This document shows, one piece after another, positions 9,353 to 19,935 of a stretch of DNA of 64,000 nt (its first letter is position 1; each line of letters opens with the position of its first letter). The notes beneath the pieces are model-generated. The model saw nothing but the letters and a program-made list of their open reading frames with translations, was not told the origin of the DNA and searched no databases. The DNA is from Andreprevotia chitinilytica DSM 18519 (GTDB lineage Bacteria > Pseudomonadota > Gammaproteobacteria > Burkholderiales > Chitinibacteraceae). A program made the translations under genes and the position numbers. The DNA is taken from assembly GCF_000711875.1 (NCBI RefSeq), contig NZ_JONM01000010.1, forward strand, positions 121,796 to 185,795, given 5' to 3'.

Positions 9353-9757
9353 TTATTTGAAAAGCTTGAGCGTCAGCGGGTATTTCGATTGCCAGCCATT
9401 GAGGGCCTTGGCACCTTCCCAAAGCCCGAGCATGGAGGACACCAAAGCGACCCACCAGATCAGTAGCGCGGTGTGCAGCACCGAGCCCAGCAGCATGGCG
9501 ACCACGAACAGGCATCCCATCAACAACTGGAAATTCACGGCTTGTACCGCGTGCTGCTCAACGTATTCGGAATGCACCCGGGCGAACTGCAGCGCCAGGA
9601 ACGGCACAATCAGCGCAAGCCCAGGGACAGGTAACAGCGGCACCCACAACACGCCAGACAGATGTACCAGCGCGGCACAAAACTTTTCCGGCTGGGTCGG
9701 CGGCTTGAGCTTACCGTCGCTGTCTTCGCCACTCGGCTTGGGGTTGAGCGTCAGCAT
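9353..9757 (-). CDS. DUF4870 domain small membrane protein
   Basis: A 134-residue protein with a charged N-terminal 25 residues, then three hydrophobic segments. The middle has the DUF4870 pattern: hydrophobic P-G-L segment, [19 protein letters not shown] (consensus xxVxxHakqAlNfql) and a final helix pair. DUF4870 proteins are small membrane proteins of unknown function. It ends 40 bases before hisG and begins two bases after murA's stop, so it is probably transcribed with both. Confidence 0.85.
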   Translation of the reverse strand: MLTLNPKPSGEDSDGKLKPPTQPEKFCAALVHLSGVLWVPLLPVPGLALIVPFLALQFARVHSEYVEQHAVQAVNFQLLMGCLFVVAMLLGSVLHTALLIWWVALVSSMLGLWEGAKALNGWQSKYPLTLKLFK

Positions 9758-9759
9758 GC

Positions 9760-11049
<1,290 letters not shown>

Positions 11050-11099
11050 TGAGAATATCGTGCGCATTATCCCGTGTCGGGTCGAGGCTGTCAGCCTGA

Positions 11100-11330
11100 T
11101 CAGAGATATTTCCAGATCAACCAGGCGACGAACGCAATCAACCAGGGCAAGTTGGTCAGCGCGACGAGGCGGGCGGTGCTGCGTTTGTCTTCGTTCTTGG
11201 CCGCGTCTTTGGCTGCATCGAGTTTGGCACGCTCGGCATCGATCGCATCGAGCCCGAAGCGCCGCGGCTCACTAGCCGGTTTGCCTGCAGCAGGCTTCCC
11301 GACGGCGGGCTCGCTCACTGCGCGTCCCAT
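11100..11330 (-). CDS. Small single-pass membrane protein, function unknown
   Basis: A 76-residue protein that I do not recognise. Residues 1-25 are rich in Ala, Gly and Pro. A charged helical stretch follows (DAERAKLDAAKDAAKNEDKR), and one C-terminal membrane segment (PWLIAFVAWLIWKYL) ends the protein. Its start overlaps the end of the BolA-family gene by 16 bases, which supports it being translated as part of the same transcript. It could anchor or assist a neighbouring protein, but nothing in the sequence shows this. Confidence 0.6.
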   Translation of the reverse strand: MGRAVSEPAVGKPAAGKPASEPRRFGLDAIDAERAKLDAAKDAAKNEDKRSTARLVALTNLPWLIAFVAWLIWKYL

Positions 11331-11554
11331 TCCGCCGGGGTCAGCGTTTTTTCCAGCGACAAGGCATGCAATTCACCGGAGTCGATCACGTCTTTGAGTG
11401 CGTCCTTCACCAAGCGATGCCGCGCCAGCAAACCCAAGCCTTCGAAACGCGGGCTGGCGAGTTTGGCGTAAAAGTGATGACCGTCGCCGCGAACATCGAC
11501 AGCGGTCGCGTCAAGGCGTTCGGTGAGCAGTTGGGATACGAATTCTGGAGCCAT
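11315..11554 (-). CDS. BolA/IbaG family protein
   Basis: A 79-residue BolA-fold protein. The class II KH-like core is visible: VDVRGDGHHFYAKLASPRF, then RHRLVKDALKD (consensus RHRxVyxxL), then the C-terminal HALSLEKTLTPAEW. It lacks the long C-terminal tail of E. coli BolA and is closer to IbaG, whose gene also lies next to murA and mla genes in many proteobacteria. These proteins bind Fe-S clusters together with monothiol glutaredoxins, and grxD is present at 21154. An upstream TTG at 11566 would add four residues; the ATG at 11554 was preferred. Confidence 0.9.
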   Translation of the reverse strand: MAPEFVSQLLTERLDATAVDVRGDGHHFYAKLASPRFEGLGLLARHRLVKDALKDVIDSGELHALSLEKTLTPAEWDAQ

Positions 11555-11579
11555 GAGTGGGAGCAACCTGGGAAACGGC

Positions 11580-12335
11580 TTAGTGCCTGATTTTGTAGCC
11601 GGATTTTATCAGCGAGTAGGCATAGCCGGACAGCACCACGAAGGTCGCGCCGACAACCGCAAGACTCATCCACGGCGAGACGTCCGACACACCGAAGAAT
11701 CCATGCCGAAACCCGTCGATGGCGTAGAACACCGGGTTCCATTGCGATACGTCGTACCAGAACGGCGGCAGGCTATGGATGGAATAGAACACGCCAGAGA
11801 GAAAAGTCAGCGGCATGATCAGGAAATTCTGGAAGGCCGCGAGCTGGTCGAATTTCTCTGCCCAGATGCCGGCGATCAGCCCCAGTACCGCCATCAGCCC
11901 ACAACCCAGCAGCCCAAACAAGAGTAACCATAAGGGATTGGCAATCGGGGGGATGGCAAAAACCAGCGTCACCAGCAGCACGCCCGCGCCCACCACCAAC
12001 CCACGCACGATGGCGGCCAGGATATAGGCGGCAAAGAATTCAAAATGGCTCAGCGGCGGCAGCAGAATGAACACCAGATTGCCGGTGATCTTGGACTGGA
12101 TCAGGCTCGACGAGGTATTGGCGAAGGCGTTCTGCAACATGCTCATCATCGCCAGCCCCGGCACCAGAAAGGCCACGTAGCGCACGCCCGGATAGGGTTG
12201 CACGTGCGCATCGAGCACTTGAGCAAAGATCAGCAGATACAGGAGCGCAGTGAGCACCGGCGCCAGCACGGTCTGAAACGCGACTTTCCAGAAGCGCAGC
12301 AGTTCTTTGTAAAACAGGGTCGAGAAGCCGGTCAT
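11580..12335 (-). CDS. ABC-2 type exporter permease (YadH-like)
   Basis: A 251-residue integral membrane permease with six hydrophobic segments. The ABC-2 family pattern is seen in the central region (FANTSSSLIQSKITGNLVFILLPPLSHFEFFAAY) and near the end (MPLTFLSGVFYSIHSLPPFWYDVSQWNP). It partners with the ATPase at 12823-13731, although a GNAT gene now lies between the two. The start overlaps the GNAT stop as ATGA (12332-12335). The YadG/YadH pair next to mla genes is a common betaproteobacterial arrangement, and the substrate is unknown. Confidence 0.93.
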   Translation of the reverse strand: MTGFSTLFYKELLRFWKVAFQTVLAPVLTALLYLLIFAQVLDAHVQPYPGVRYVAFLVPGLAMMSMLQNAFANTSSSLIQSKITGNLVFILLPPLSHFEFFAAYILAAIVRGLVVGAGVLLVTLVFAIPPIANPLWLLLFGLLGCGLMAVLGLIAGIWAEKFDQLAAFQNFLIMPLTFLSGVFYSIHSLPPFWYDVSQWNPVFYAIDGFRHGFFGVSDVSPWMSLAVVGATFVVLSGYAYSLIKSGYKIRH

Positions 12336-12820
12336 GTGGAAGTGCCGCCTTGTGTACCGCTTTGGGTGCCGATCTGTTTGACGAAACGCAGCCCGGTGTT
12401 GGCAAAACCACGCCGCGTGTAAAAAGCGTGCGCCTCGGTGCGCTGGGTGCCGCTATTGAGCATCAGCACCGACGAGCCCTGGGCAACGGCCCAGCGTTCT
12501 GCCTCTGCCATCAAAGCCCCGCCTACGCCCTGCCCACGTGTGTTCTCGCGCACCACCAGTGCGACCACCCGCACATAGGGGCCGTCCATTTCGAGGAACC
12601 AGCCCAAGGCCAGCGCTACGACGCCGACGATACCGTTGCCGTCCTCAGCCACCATGCAGGCATAACCACCGGCCCGCTCCAGATTGGCAAGCCGTACGCG
12701 CACCGCTGATTCGTCGCTCGGGTAGCCCAAGTCAGCCAATAAAGGGGAAATTCCTGCGGCATCGTCATCACGCACAGGCCGGATTTGCATGGCGCCAGGC
12801 TGCATGAAGCGGGTCGACAT
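12332..12820 (-). CDS. GNAT family N-acetyltransferase
   Basis: A 162-residue acetyltransferase. The acetyl-CoA binding motif A is clear: VRVVALVVRENTRGQGVGGALMAEAERWA (R/Q-x-x-G-x-G/A, here RGQGVGG). Motif B follows with LNSGTQRTEAHAFYTRRGFA. The start ATG is two bases after the stop of the ABC ATPase gene and is preceded by GGGGTG. It separates the two halves of one ABC transporter and overlaps the permease by four bases. It is therefore co-translated with them. The acetylated substrate cannot be inferred. Confidence 0.93.
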   Translation of the reverse strand: MSTRFMQPGAMQIRPVRDDDAAGISPLLADLGYPSDESAVRVRLANLERAGGYACMVAEDGNGIVGVVALALGWFLEMDGPYVRVVALVVRENTRGQGVGGALMAEAERWAVAQGSSVLMLNSGTQRTEAHAFYTRRGFANTGLRFVKQIGTQSGTQGGTST

Positions 12821-12822
12821 CC

Positions 12823-13731
12823 TCAGGCACCCCGCGGCACGTTGCGCATCATGTCGACGAAGATATCTTCCAGATCAGGCTTGGCGACTTCGATATCGCG
12901 CACGCTGATGCCGGCAGATTTGATGGCCACGAGGATATCGGTCAGCGCATCGGGCTCGGCAAGCTTCAGTTCGAAATTGCCATCGCACTCGGCGACCAGC
13001 AGCGGGCGCAAAGCGTCCGGCAATTCGGCCGGCCGGAGCCGCAAGGTGAGCGAGCGTGCCTTGCCACGATTCATCAGCGCCGTTTTTTCTTCCAGCGCGA
13101 TCAACTTGCCCTGCTTGAGCATGGCGATGCGGTTACACAACTCCTCGGCTTCTTCGAGATAGTGCGTGGTCAGCACGATGGTGTGGCCATCGGCATTCAG
13201 GCGGCGGATAAAGGCCCACAAAGTCTGGCGCAACTCAACGTCGACCCCGGCGGTCGGCTCGTCGAGCACGATGACCGGGGGACGATGCACCAGTGCCTGC
13301 GCCACCATCACCCGGCGTTTCATACCGCCGGAGAGCGCACGCATATTGGTGTTGGCTTTTTCGGTGAGGCCGAGATTTTCGAGAATCTCGTCAATCCAGG
13401 CATCGTTGTTCTTGAGACCGAAATAGCCGGATTGGAAGGTGAGCGTTTCGCGCACCGTAAAGAAGGGATCGAACACCAGCTCTTGCGGCACGATGCCGAC
13501 GGCACGACGTGCGGCCCGGTAATCCCCGGCCACGTCATGCCCCATCACGCTGATCGCCCCGGCGCTCGACTGGGTAAGGCCACCGAGAATCGAAATCAAC
13601 GTGGTCTTGCCAGCGCCATTCGGGCCAAGCAGCGCAAAGAAATCCCCTTGTTCGACATTGAAGCTGACGCCATCAAGTGCAGTGAAGTTGCCGAAGCGCT
13701 TCACCACGTTGTCGAAACAAATTGCGCTCAC
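12823..13731 (-). CDS. ABC transporter ATP-binding protein (YadG-like)
   Basis: A 302-residue ATPase subunit. Walker A is GPNGAGKTT, the signature is LSGGMKRR, and Walker B is VIVLDEPTAGVD, with the switch histidine in LTTHYLEEAE. The last 80 residues form an extra domain typical of ABC-2 exporters. Its permease is the gene at 11580-12335. The start overlaps the mlaA stop codon by ATGA (13728-13731), tying it to the mla operon. Confidence 0.95.
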   Translation of the reverse strand: MSAICFDNVVKRFGNFTALDGVSFNVEQGDFFALLGPNGAGKTTLISILGGLTQSSAGAISVMGHDVAGDYRAARRAVGIVPQELVFDPFFTVRETLTFQSGYFGLKNNDAWIDEILENLGLTEKANTNMRALSGGMKRRVMVAQALVHRPPVIVLDEPTAGVDVELRQTLWAFIRRLNADGHTIVLTTHYLEEAEELCNRIAMLKQGKLIALEEKTALMNRGKARSLTLRLRPAELPDALRPLLVAECDGNFELKLAEPDALTDILVAIKSAGISVRDIEVAKPDLEDIFVDMMRNVPRGA

Positions 13732-14606
13732 TGCACCGGCTCCGCAGCCGGTTTGCTGGCATCAGTGGCCGGTGCCGTGGATTCTGACTTGGGCGCTTCC
13801 TTCGGGGCATCGACCGCTGGTGCCTTGGCATCAGGAACCGCGGCCGGTTGCGCTTTATCTGCAGGCGCCCCGGGAGCCGCATCGTCCGGGCCATCATCCG
13901 GGCCACCGCCCATATCCAGCGGCTTGGGTGGATTGCCGTCCCAAACGTCGTTGTAGCGCTTCTGCAACCATGCATCGCGGATGTAGGCGTATGGATCGAT
14001 TTGCGATTCGATCATCGGATCGAGCGGCAACAAATCGGCACGAGCGCTCACCCCTGCCATGCCATAACGGAAAATCGTCACGGCCGTGGACGGATCACTG
14101 AACGGGGCATACGGGTCGAGGTAGTAACGCGAAACCGGGTTGATCAGGTCGCGCGCCGAACTCGGGCCAAAGAAAGGCAGCATGAGAAACGGCCCGGAGC
14201 CGACGCCCCAGTGACCCAACGCCTGACCCAAATCTTCGTTCGTCTTTTTCAGGCCCATGTCGGAAGCCCAATCGACGAAACCGAACATACCAACCGTGGT
14301 ATTCACCGCCACGCGGCCAGCACTCTGAAATGCGTCTGAAAACTTGCCTTGCGCCAGATTGCCAAGCACGGAGAAGAAGTCATCGATGTTGTCAAAGAAG
14401 CCATGCGTCGCCTGCTTGACCGGGCCCGGTGCGTGCTGCGAGTAAGCAGTCGCCACCGGCTTGAGCACGGCACGATCGACAGCCATGTTGACCGCGAAGA
14501 TCTTGCGATTGACGGGCTCGAGCGGATCGTAATTGTTTTGCGGCGTGGCACAGCCGGCAAGCAGCAGCGCCAGAATGGTCGATGAGAGTAGGGTCAGCTT
14601 GCGCAT
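13728..14606 (-). CDS. mlaA: MlaA (VacJ) outer-membrane lipid-asymmetry lipoprotein
   Basis: A 292-residue lipoprotein. The start at 14606 gives a good signal peptide, MRKLTLLSSTILALLLAGC, with lipobox LAGC; an open frame continues 61 codons upstream but lacks this. The MlaA domain reads YDPLEPVNRKIFAVNMAVDR, then a glycine-rich FGFVDWASDMGL and LMLPFFGPSSARDL. MlaA removes misplaced phospholipids from the outer leaflet of the outer membrane and hands them to MlaC. The last 60 residues or so are an unusual Ala/Pro/Asp/Lys-rich tail beyond the normal domain end (near PPKPLDMGGG), probably disordered in the periplasm. Confidence 0.95.
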   Translation of the reverse strand: MRKLTLLSSTILALLLAGCATPQNNYDPLEPVNRKIFAVNMAVDRAVLKPVATAYSQHAPGPVKQATHGFFDNIDDFFSVLGNLAQGKFSDAFQSAGRVAVNTTVGMFGFVDWASDMGLKKTNEDLGQALGHWGVGSGPFLMLPFFGPSSARDLINPVSRYYLDPYAPFSDPSTAVTIFRYGMAGVSARADLLPLDPMIESQIDPYAYIRDAWLQKRYNDVWDGNPPKPLDMGGGPDDGPDDAAPGAPADKAQPAAVPDAKAPAVDAPKEAPKSESTAPATDASKPAAEPVQ

Positions 14607-14665
14607 GGGGAAAGCGGGGCGGGGTAAAGCGCTATTGTAGGTTGAATTCCGCGCAAATTGCCGCG

Positions 14666-14941
14666 TTATTGCTTGCGGATCGAATCGATCCACGGCGAGA
14701 CGCCATACAAGCCCGCCAACTGCAACAAGCCATCTGGCACACCGGCGAGCGACAGCGACACCCGCCGCGCCTGCGCCTCGCGCAACCAATGCAGCAGTAG
14801 CGAAACCCCCGCCGAATCGCCTGCATCCACGCCGGATAAATCCAGCGTCAGCGCTTCGCCGGCGGCCGGCCAGACGACGTCGCCCAGCCGGGCGCTGGCT
14901 GTATCCAGCGTTAACCGGCCAGTCAGCGCCTGCGTGCTCAC
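14666..14941 (-). CDS. mlaB: MlaB, STAS-domain subunit of the Mla ABC complex
   Basis: A 91-residue STAS protein: LTLDLSGVDAGDSAGVSLLLHWLREAQARR carries the conserved D-S/T-x-G-x-x-L/x motif, with Ser in the position that is phosphorylated in anti-anti-sigma relatives. In the Mla system MlaB binds the ATPase MlaF in the cytoplasm and is needed for stability and activity. The start overlaps the MlaC stop codon by ATGA (14938-14941). It is one of the most divergent Mla subunits, so the position in the operon carries part of this call. Confidence 0.88.
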   Translation of the reverse strand: MSTQALTGRLTLDTASARLGDVVWPAAGEALTLDLSGVDAGDSAGVSLLLHWLREAQARRVSLSLAGVPDGLLQLAGLYGVSPWIDSIRKQ

Positions 14942-15549
14942 TTGGCGGCGCTCGCGTTGGTTTTGGCAGCAGCGTTCAGATCGGAAAGCTGCTTGATCAG
15001 GCCATCAACACCCTTTTGGCGAATGGCTGCGCCAAACTGGTTGCGGTTATTCACCGTGAAGCTGATGCCATCAACGGAGATGTCATACACCTTCCAACCG
15101 GCCTGGGCTTTTTCGAAGTAGAACTCGAGCGGAATCGGCTTTTGGTTCGGGATGCTCACTTCGGTGCGCACGCTTTGCTCGTCAGCCGAATCGCCCGGCC
15201 GCGTACCGATCACGTTCACTTGCGCGTTCTTGTAGATCGTCAGCGCAGAAAGATACGTGCGGATCAGCATCTGGCGGAATTCGTTGCTCAACGCCTGTTG
15301 TTGCTCCGGCGTGGCGGATTTCCAGTAGCGGCCAACCGCCAGTGACGTCATGCGCGTGTAGTCGGCCAAGGGTTCGACCTTCTTGCCAACCTGATCGCGC
15401 ACGGCGGCGGGATCGTTCGGGTTTTTCTTGATCACGTCGAGCACGTCACGGCTGACGTTCTTGACGATCACTTCCGGGGTGTCGCCGCTGGCGGCCAGCG
15501 CGAACGCGGGAAGCAGGCCGAGCATCAGTGCAGCAAGCCATTTTTTCAT
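14938..15549 (-). CDS. mlaC: MlaC, periplasmic phospholipid shuttle
   Basis: A 203-residue periplasmic protein with a cleavable signal peptide (MKKWLAALMLGLLPAFALAA). The mature part matches the MlaC/Ttg2D family: DVIKKNPNDPAAVRDQVGKKVEPLADYTRMTSLAVGRYW-like text, then FYFEKAQAGWKVYDISVDGISF. MlaC carries phospholipids between MlaA at the outer membrane and MlaFEDB at the inner membrane. It begins one base before the MlaD stop ends and overlaps MlaB by four bases. Confidence 0.96.
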   Translation of the reverse strand: MKKWLAALMLGLLPAFALAASGDTPEVIVKNVSRDVLDVIKKNPNDPAAVRDQVGKKVEPLADYTRMTSLAVGRYWKSATPEQQQALSNEFRQMLIRTYLSALTIYKNAQVNVIGTRPGDSADEQSVRTEVSIPNQKPIPLEFYFEKAQAGWKVYDISVDGISFTVNNRNQFGAAIRQKGVDGLIKQLSDLNAAAKTNASAAK

Positions 15550-15550
15550 G

Positions 15551-16057
15551 TTATTTCTCCGGTGCGTTATTCGTCGGTGCGTTATTCGTTGCCTGACCGC
15601 CTTCCTGCGCCTTGGAGAACAGGAAGCGGCTGATCAGCTGTTCGAGAATTACGGCAGACGACGTGATCTTGAGCTGATCGCCATCTTTGAGCATCTTGTC
15701 GTCGGCGCCCGGCTCAAGACCAATGTACTGCTCGCCGAGGAGACCGGATGTAAGGATTTGTGCGCTTGTGTCACGGCTGAACTCATATTCCTTATCCAGC
15801 ACCATGGTCACCCGTGCCATGTACGTTTTCTGATCCAGGGCGATACGCGTGACACGCCCGACGACCACGCCGGCGCTCTTGATCGGCGCACGGGTCTTCA
15901 GGCCGCCAACATTCTCGAAATTCGCCGTCAACATATAAGTCTGGTTCTTGGGCAGCGTGCTGGAACTACTGACCTTGAGCGCCAGGAACAGCAGCGAAGC
16001 AATGCCAGCCGCGACAAACAGGCCGACCCAGAAGTCAATCAAGCCTCTTTTCATCAA
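15551..16057 (-). CDS. mlaD: MlaD, MCE-domain inner-membrane protein
   Basis: A 168-residue protein with one N-terminal membrane helix ([20 protein letters not shown]) and one MCE domain: [34 protein letters not shown], then [19 protein letters not shown]. Six copies form a ring on the periplasmic face of MlaFEDB, through which phospholipids pass. The start overlaps MlaE by ATGA (16054-16057). The C-terminal 20 residues carry a short near-duplicate ([12 protein letters not shown]). Confidence 0.96.
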   Translation of the reverse strand: MMKRGLIDFWVGLFVAAGIASLLFLALKVSSSSTLPKNQTYMLTANFENVGGLKTRAPIKSAGVVVGRVTRIALDQKTYMARVTMVLDKEYEFSRDTSAQILTSGLLGEQYIGLEPGADDKMLKDGDQLKITSSAVILEQLISRFLFSKAQEGGQATNNAPTNNAPEK

Positions 16058-16848
16058 ACACCTCTGAACATGAATGCGGTCAGGAGCACATCCAGACCAA
16101 GAATGACCAGCGACGACGTCACGACGGTACGTGTCGTCGCGCCTGACACGCCCTCCGCGGTCGGCGGCGCATCAAAACCTTCGAATACGGCGATCAACGA
16201 AATCGCGACCCCGAAAAACACGCTCTTGATCACGCCGTTGAGCACGTCCTGCTGGAAATCGATCGCGCTTTGCATTTGTGACCAGAAACTGCCGGCATCG
16301 AGCCCCAACAGTTGCACGCCGATGATGTAGCCACCAAAGATACCCATGGCGCTGAACATGGCGGCCAGCAGCGGCATTGAAATCACGCCGCCCCAGAACT
16401 TTGGTGCAACGACACGGGCGATTGGATTGACCGCCATCATTTCCATCGCGGAGAGCTGCTCGGTCGCTTTCATCAGGCCGATCTCGGCAGTGATTGCAGA
16501 GCCGGCCCGGCTGGCAAACAACAACGCCCCAACCACCGGGCCAAGCTCACGCACCAGTGATAACGCCACCAGGATGCCCAGCGATGAGGATGCACCGAAG
16601 CGCACCAAGGTGTCGTACCCCTGCAGCGCGAGCACCATGCCAACGAACAGGCCAGATACCGCAATGATCAGCACTGAAAGCACGCCGGCAAACCAGATCT
16701 CGCGCAACGTCAGCCGGAAGCGCACCAAAGCAGTCGTCGAATGACGCAGGATGGCAATCAGAAAACGGCTGGCAAAGCCCAGCTTGAGCAAGGCGTTGGT
16801 AAATGGCTCACCAACGCGGGAGAAGAATTTGACGATCCAATTAACCAC
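16054..16848 (-). CDS. mlaE: MlaE, permease of the phospholipid ABC transporter
   Basis: A 264-residue permease of the MlaE family with five to six hydrophobic segments and the conserved text [26 protein letters not shown] and [16 protein letters not shown]. The start is GTG at 16848, which overlaps the MlaF stop by eight bases. A strong GGAGG (16855-16859) lies six bases before it. The open frame continues 47 codons upstream, but that part only shadows mlaF in another frame. MlaE forms the membrane core of MlaFEDB. Confidence 0.95.
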   Translation of the reverse strand: MVNWIVKFFSRVGEPFTNALLKLGFASRFLIAILRHSTTALVRFRLTLREIWFAGVLSVLIIAVSGLFVGMVLALQGYDTLVRFGASSSLGILVALSLVRELGPVVGALLFASRAGSAITAEIGLMKATEQLSAMEMMAVNPIARVVAPKFWGGVISMPLLAAMFSAMGIFGGYIIGVQLLGLDAGSFWSQMQSAIDFQQDVLNGVIKSVFFGVAISLIAVFEGFDAPPTAEGVSGATTRTVVTSSLVILGLDVLLTAFMFRGV

Positions 16849-17650
16849 GCACCACCTCCAACCCCAGCTCTTCGCCATACGGAGCCGCCGGCTTGTGGAA
16901 TGGCACCGGGCCATCGGTTTCGCTATTGATGAATTGTTTGACGAATGGAAGATCGGATGCGCGAACTTCATCAGGCGTGCCATGCGCAACGATCACGCCA
17001 TCGGCGAGGAATACCACCTTGTCGACAATCGCCAGTGACTCAGCCACGTCATGCGTCACCACAATGGAAGCACTACCGAGTGCATCGTTCAGTTCGCGAA
17101 TCAGCTTGCCGGTGACGCCAAGGGAAATCGGATCGAGGCCGGTAAACGGCTCGTCATACAACATCACCAAGGGATCGAGCGCAATCGCACGGGCCAGCGC
17201 CACCCGGCGGGCCATACCACCGGACAACTCGTTCGGCATCAATTGCGCCGCCCCGCGTAGCCCGACCGCCTGCAGCTTCATCAACACCAGATCATTGACG
17301 ATCGACTCGGGTAGAGACAAGCGCTCGCGCAACGGGAACGCGACATTCTCGTAAACCGACAGATCGGTAAACAGCGCGCCGAACTGAAACAGCATGCCCA
17401 GCTTGCGGCGCATTGCGTACAGCGCCGACTCACCCAAGTCGCCAACCGCCTCGCCATCGACCCGCACCTGACCGGACTTGGGCCGCAATTGCCCACCAAT
17501 CAGCTTCAGTAGTGTGGTCTTGCCCGAGCCAGAACCGCCCATGACGGCAACGACCTCGCCGCGCGCCACCGTGAAGGACACGTCGCGCAGCACCTCGCTT
17601 TCGCCATAGGCGAAACGCACTTGCTCGAATTCAACGGCGGGAATGGGCAT
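16841..17650 (-). CDS. mlaF: MlaF, ATPase of the phospholipid ABC transporter
   Basis: A 269-residue ABC ATPase: Walker [10 protein letters not shown], signature LSGGMARR, Walker [10 protein letters not shown] with FTGLDPIS, and a switch histidine in VVTHDVAES. This is the first gene of mlaFEDCBA. Two ATG codons are possible: 17650 ([11 protein letters not shown]) and 17680 (ten residues longer). Neither has a strong ribosome-binding sequence, and the shorter form fits the family better. The sequence before it should carry the operon promoter. Confidence 0.95.
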   Translation of the reverse strand: MPIPAVEFEQVRFAYGESEVLRDVSFTVARGEVVAVMGGSGSGKTTLLKLIGGQLRPKSGQVRVDGEAVGDLGESALYAMRRKLGMLFQFGALFTDLSVYENVAFPLRERLSLPESIVNDLVLMKLQAVGLRGAAQLMPNELSGGMARRVALARAIALDPLVMLYDEPFTGLDPISLGVTGKLIRELNDALGSASIVVTHDVAESLAIVDKVVFLADGVIVAHGTPDEVRASDLPFVKQFINSETDGPVPFHKPAAPYGEELGLEVVRG

Positions 17651-17957
17651 ATTTAGACTGGTGAGTACAACGGGTGCCATTCTAAGCGGACAAATGACAA
17701 ACGCCTAGTGCCGCGCCTCACACAAGCGACATATTCACGTCAGGATGTCGCCAAGCCCGCTCAGCAGCCGGCCATTGCAGCGTTCTTGTGCTTCTGCGCA
17801 GCCACGGCATCCATCGCATTCGCTTTCCGTCGTCAGATCTACACATATCGACAGCCCACTCCAAGCAGAACCAGAAGCGTCTCAGGGACAAAGTGCATAA
17901 ATTGCTTACAAACTACGCAGGAATTAACCAACCAGCTACGTAACCGAGCCCTATTCC
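17651..17957. other. Intergenic gap between mlaF and the secretin remnant
   Basis: About 300 bases between two divergent genes. I see no gene, no convincing hairpin and no repeat that recurs elsewhere. It should hold the mlaF promoter on the minus strand. On the plus strand an 87-codon open frame is present (17708-17971) but its translation is not like any protein I recognise. Confidence 0.5.
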
Positions 17958-19737
17958 GTGCCGATGTTTGAATCGTTGAAACACCAGCTGACCGTCGCGC
18001 TATTGATCGCACTGACAGGCTGCGTGAACTCCAGCGGACTTCCACTCGAAACTGGTCGTCACCTGACAGCGCCAGCCCCAATCTCCTCGGCCTCGATTCC
18101 CAAACCAGTCGCAATACTGCCGCCGCTACCCAAGCCACAAGCACCTGCTCCAGCCGACACTTACAGCCTGGTCGTCAACCACCTGCCAGTGAACGAATTG
18201 CTGTTTGCGCTGGCACGCGATGCCAAGGTCAATCTCGACATCCACCCTGCAGTCAGCGGCCACATCACCGTCAACGCGATTGACCAGACCCTGCCGCAGA
18301 TCATGGAGCGGATCGCCCGGCAGGTCGACATCCGCTGGACACTCGAACACAACGTACTCAGCGTGCAACCGGACACCGCCTTCAACCAGACCTACACGCT
18401 CGACTATCTGAACATCGCACGCGCCTCGGCCGCCTACACGCGCGTCAAGGCGGCCGTCGCCAACGGTTCGGACGAATACAGCAGCTCGGTCTACGGCGGC
18501 TTTGTCGACAACCAGTTCTGGGAGCGGCTTGAACGCGGCTTGTGCGATCTCGTCCTCAGTGGCCGGCGCAACGCACAAACCATGCAGCAACACCTTGCCG
18601 ACCGGGAAAAACAACGCGAGATCGACAAGCTGGCAGCCCAGAGCGGACGTAACAAGGCGCAACTCGAACAGGAATTGGCCGGCACCACCCGCGAACAAAG
18701 GCTCGATGTCGCCAAGCAGCTATCAGCAGCCCATGCAGGAGCCCCACAACTTTATGACCGCGTGCTGAGTAGCTCCAAACACCGCCAACTCAGCACTGCA
18801 AAGCTGCGGCGGCTATTTCAAGAAACGGCAAATTCCGAAATTCGACTCCGCCAGCGCCAGTACCGATGGCAGCGGCACTGACGACAACAAACCCAGCGAC
18901 GTGATCATCCATCCGGAAACCGGCCTCATCGTCGTCAACGCGCCGGCCCGGGTTCAGAAACAGGTTGATGACTTCTTGTCCCGGCTCGGCGCATCCGCCC
19001 GGCGGCAGGCCTTGATCGAAGCCACCATCGTCGAAGTCGCGCTCAACAATCAGTATCAGGCCGGCGTGGACTGGAGCCGTATCGCCAGCGGCAGCGCGGG
19101 CCTCTCGCTGCAACAGCAAAGCATCGGCAGCAATCTCGCTACCTCACCGTTCACCACGCTCTCCTACACCAACAACACCCTGTTCGGCGGCACCTTCAAC
19201 GCCACCGTCAAGTTGCTGGAACAGTTCGGCCGCACCCGTGTGCTGTCGAGCCCGAAGATCATGGCGCTGAATAATCAGACTGCACTGATGAAAGTGGTCG
19301 AAGAGCAGGTCTACTTCACCATCAAGGCCACCGAAGACCGCAACACCGACGGCAACGTCGTCAGCCGTGTCTTTACCAGCGTGCTGCATACCGTACCGGT
19401 GGGTCTGGTGATGCAAGTCACGCCGCAGATCGCCAGCGACGACCAGATCTCGCTCAACGTCCGCCCGACCATCACCAATATCAGCAGCTACGTGGACGAC
19501 CCAGCGATACAGATGTTCGCCGCCAGCAGCGACCAGAAAATCAAAAGCCAGGTACCGGTGCTGCAAGTGCGTGAACCCGGTTGCAGGCAACATCCGTAGC
19601 GATGTCGACAACGACCGGATCGCTACCGGCTACAACAGTGGCGACGATTGCTGGGCAGCAACCAAAACCGGTTTAGCGTCACTGGCAATTCGCATATTGC
19701 CGTGATCGATCTGCGACCAGTCCAGCGCCGGTAAGCA
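17958..19737 (+). pseudogene. Broken MshL-like secretin lipoprotein gene
   Basis: The remains of a secretin of the MSHA/type IV pilus class. The first part (17958 or 17964 to about 18770) opens with a lipoprotein signal (LIALTGC), then an STN-type domain (LPVNELLFALARDAKVNLDIHPAVSGHI split across 18180-18260) and a Secretin_N_2-like segment (TYTLDYLNIARASAAYTRV). The reading frame then shifts near 18770. From about 18770 to 19599 the other frame carries the conserved VIIHPETGLIVVNAPARVQKQ-like turn, a secretin core (SSPKIMALNNQTALMKVVEEQ, VGLVMQVTPQI, LNVRPTI) and ends at SQVPVLQVRE. After that the remaining C-terminal part of the secretin domain is missing. Only short frame-shifted scraps are open to 19737. 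Two defects make a sequencing error an unlikely sole cause. Confidence 0.85.
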
Positions 19738-19848
19738 GTGCGCAACCTAGCTCGTACGCGAGCCCAAGCAGATAGTACAAGGCGCCAGTCGCTCCCCTAG
19801 AACTCACAGGTCCTTTCGGGCCGACCCAACATCAGTCAAATCGATTGC

Positions 19849-19882
19849 CAAGCACCCCGCTTTCCTCTGGCGGGGCTTTTTT
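19849..19882 (+). terminator. Rho-independent terminator after the secretin remnant
   Basis: CACCCCGC, an eight-base loop and GCGGGGC are followed by seven Ts on the plus strand. It is a well-formed intrinsic terminator just before the COG3146 gene, so that gene needs its own promoter or a start within the following 50 bases. Confidence 0.85.
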
Positions 19883-19935
19883 TGCCCCGTGCGAAGCTAT
19901 TTTTGGCAGCCATCGAAAACCGCTATGCTTGGCCG

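Noticed and set aside
16849..16989. Long N-terminal extension of MlaE in the open frame
   Set aside because: The extra 47 codons shadow the end of mlaF, and a GTG at 16848 with GGAGG at the right distance gives the usual MlaE.
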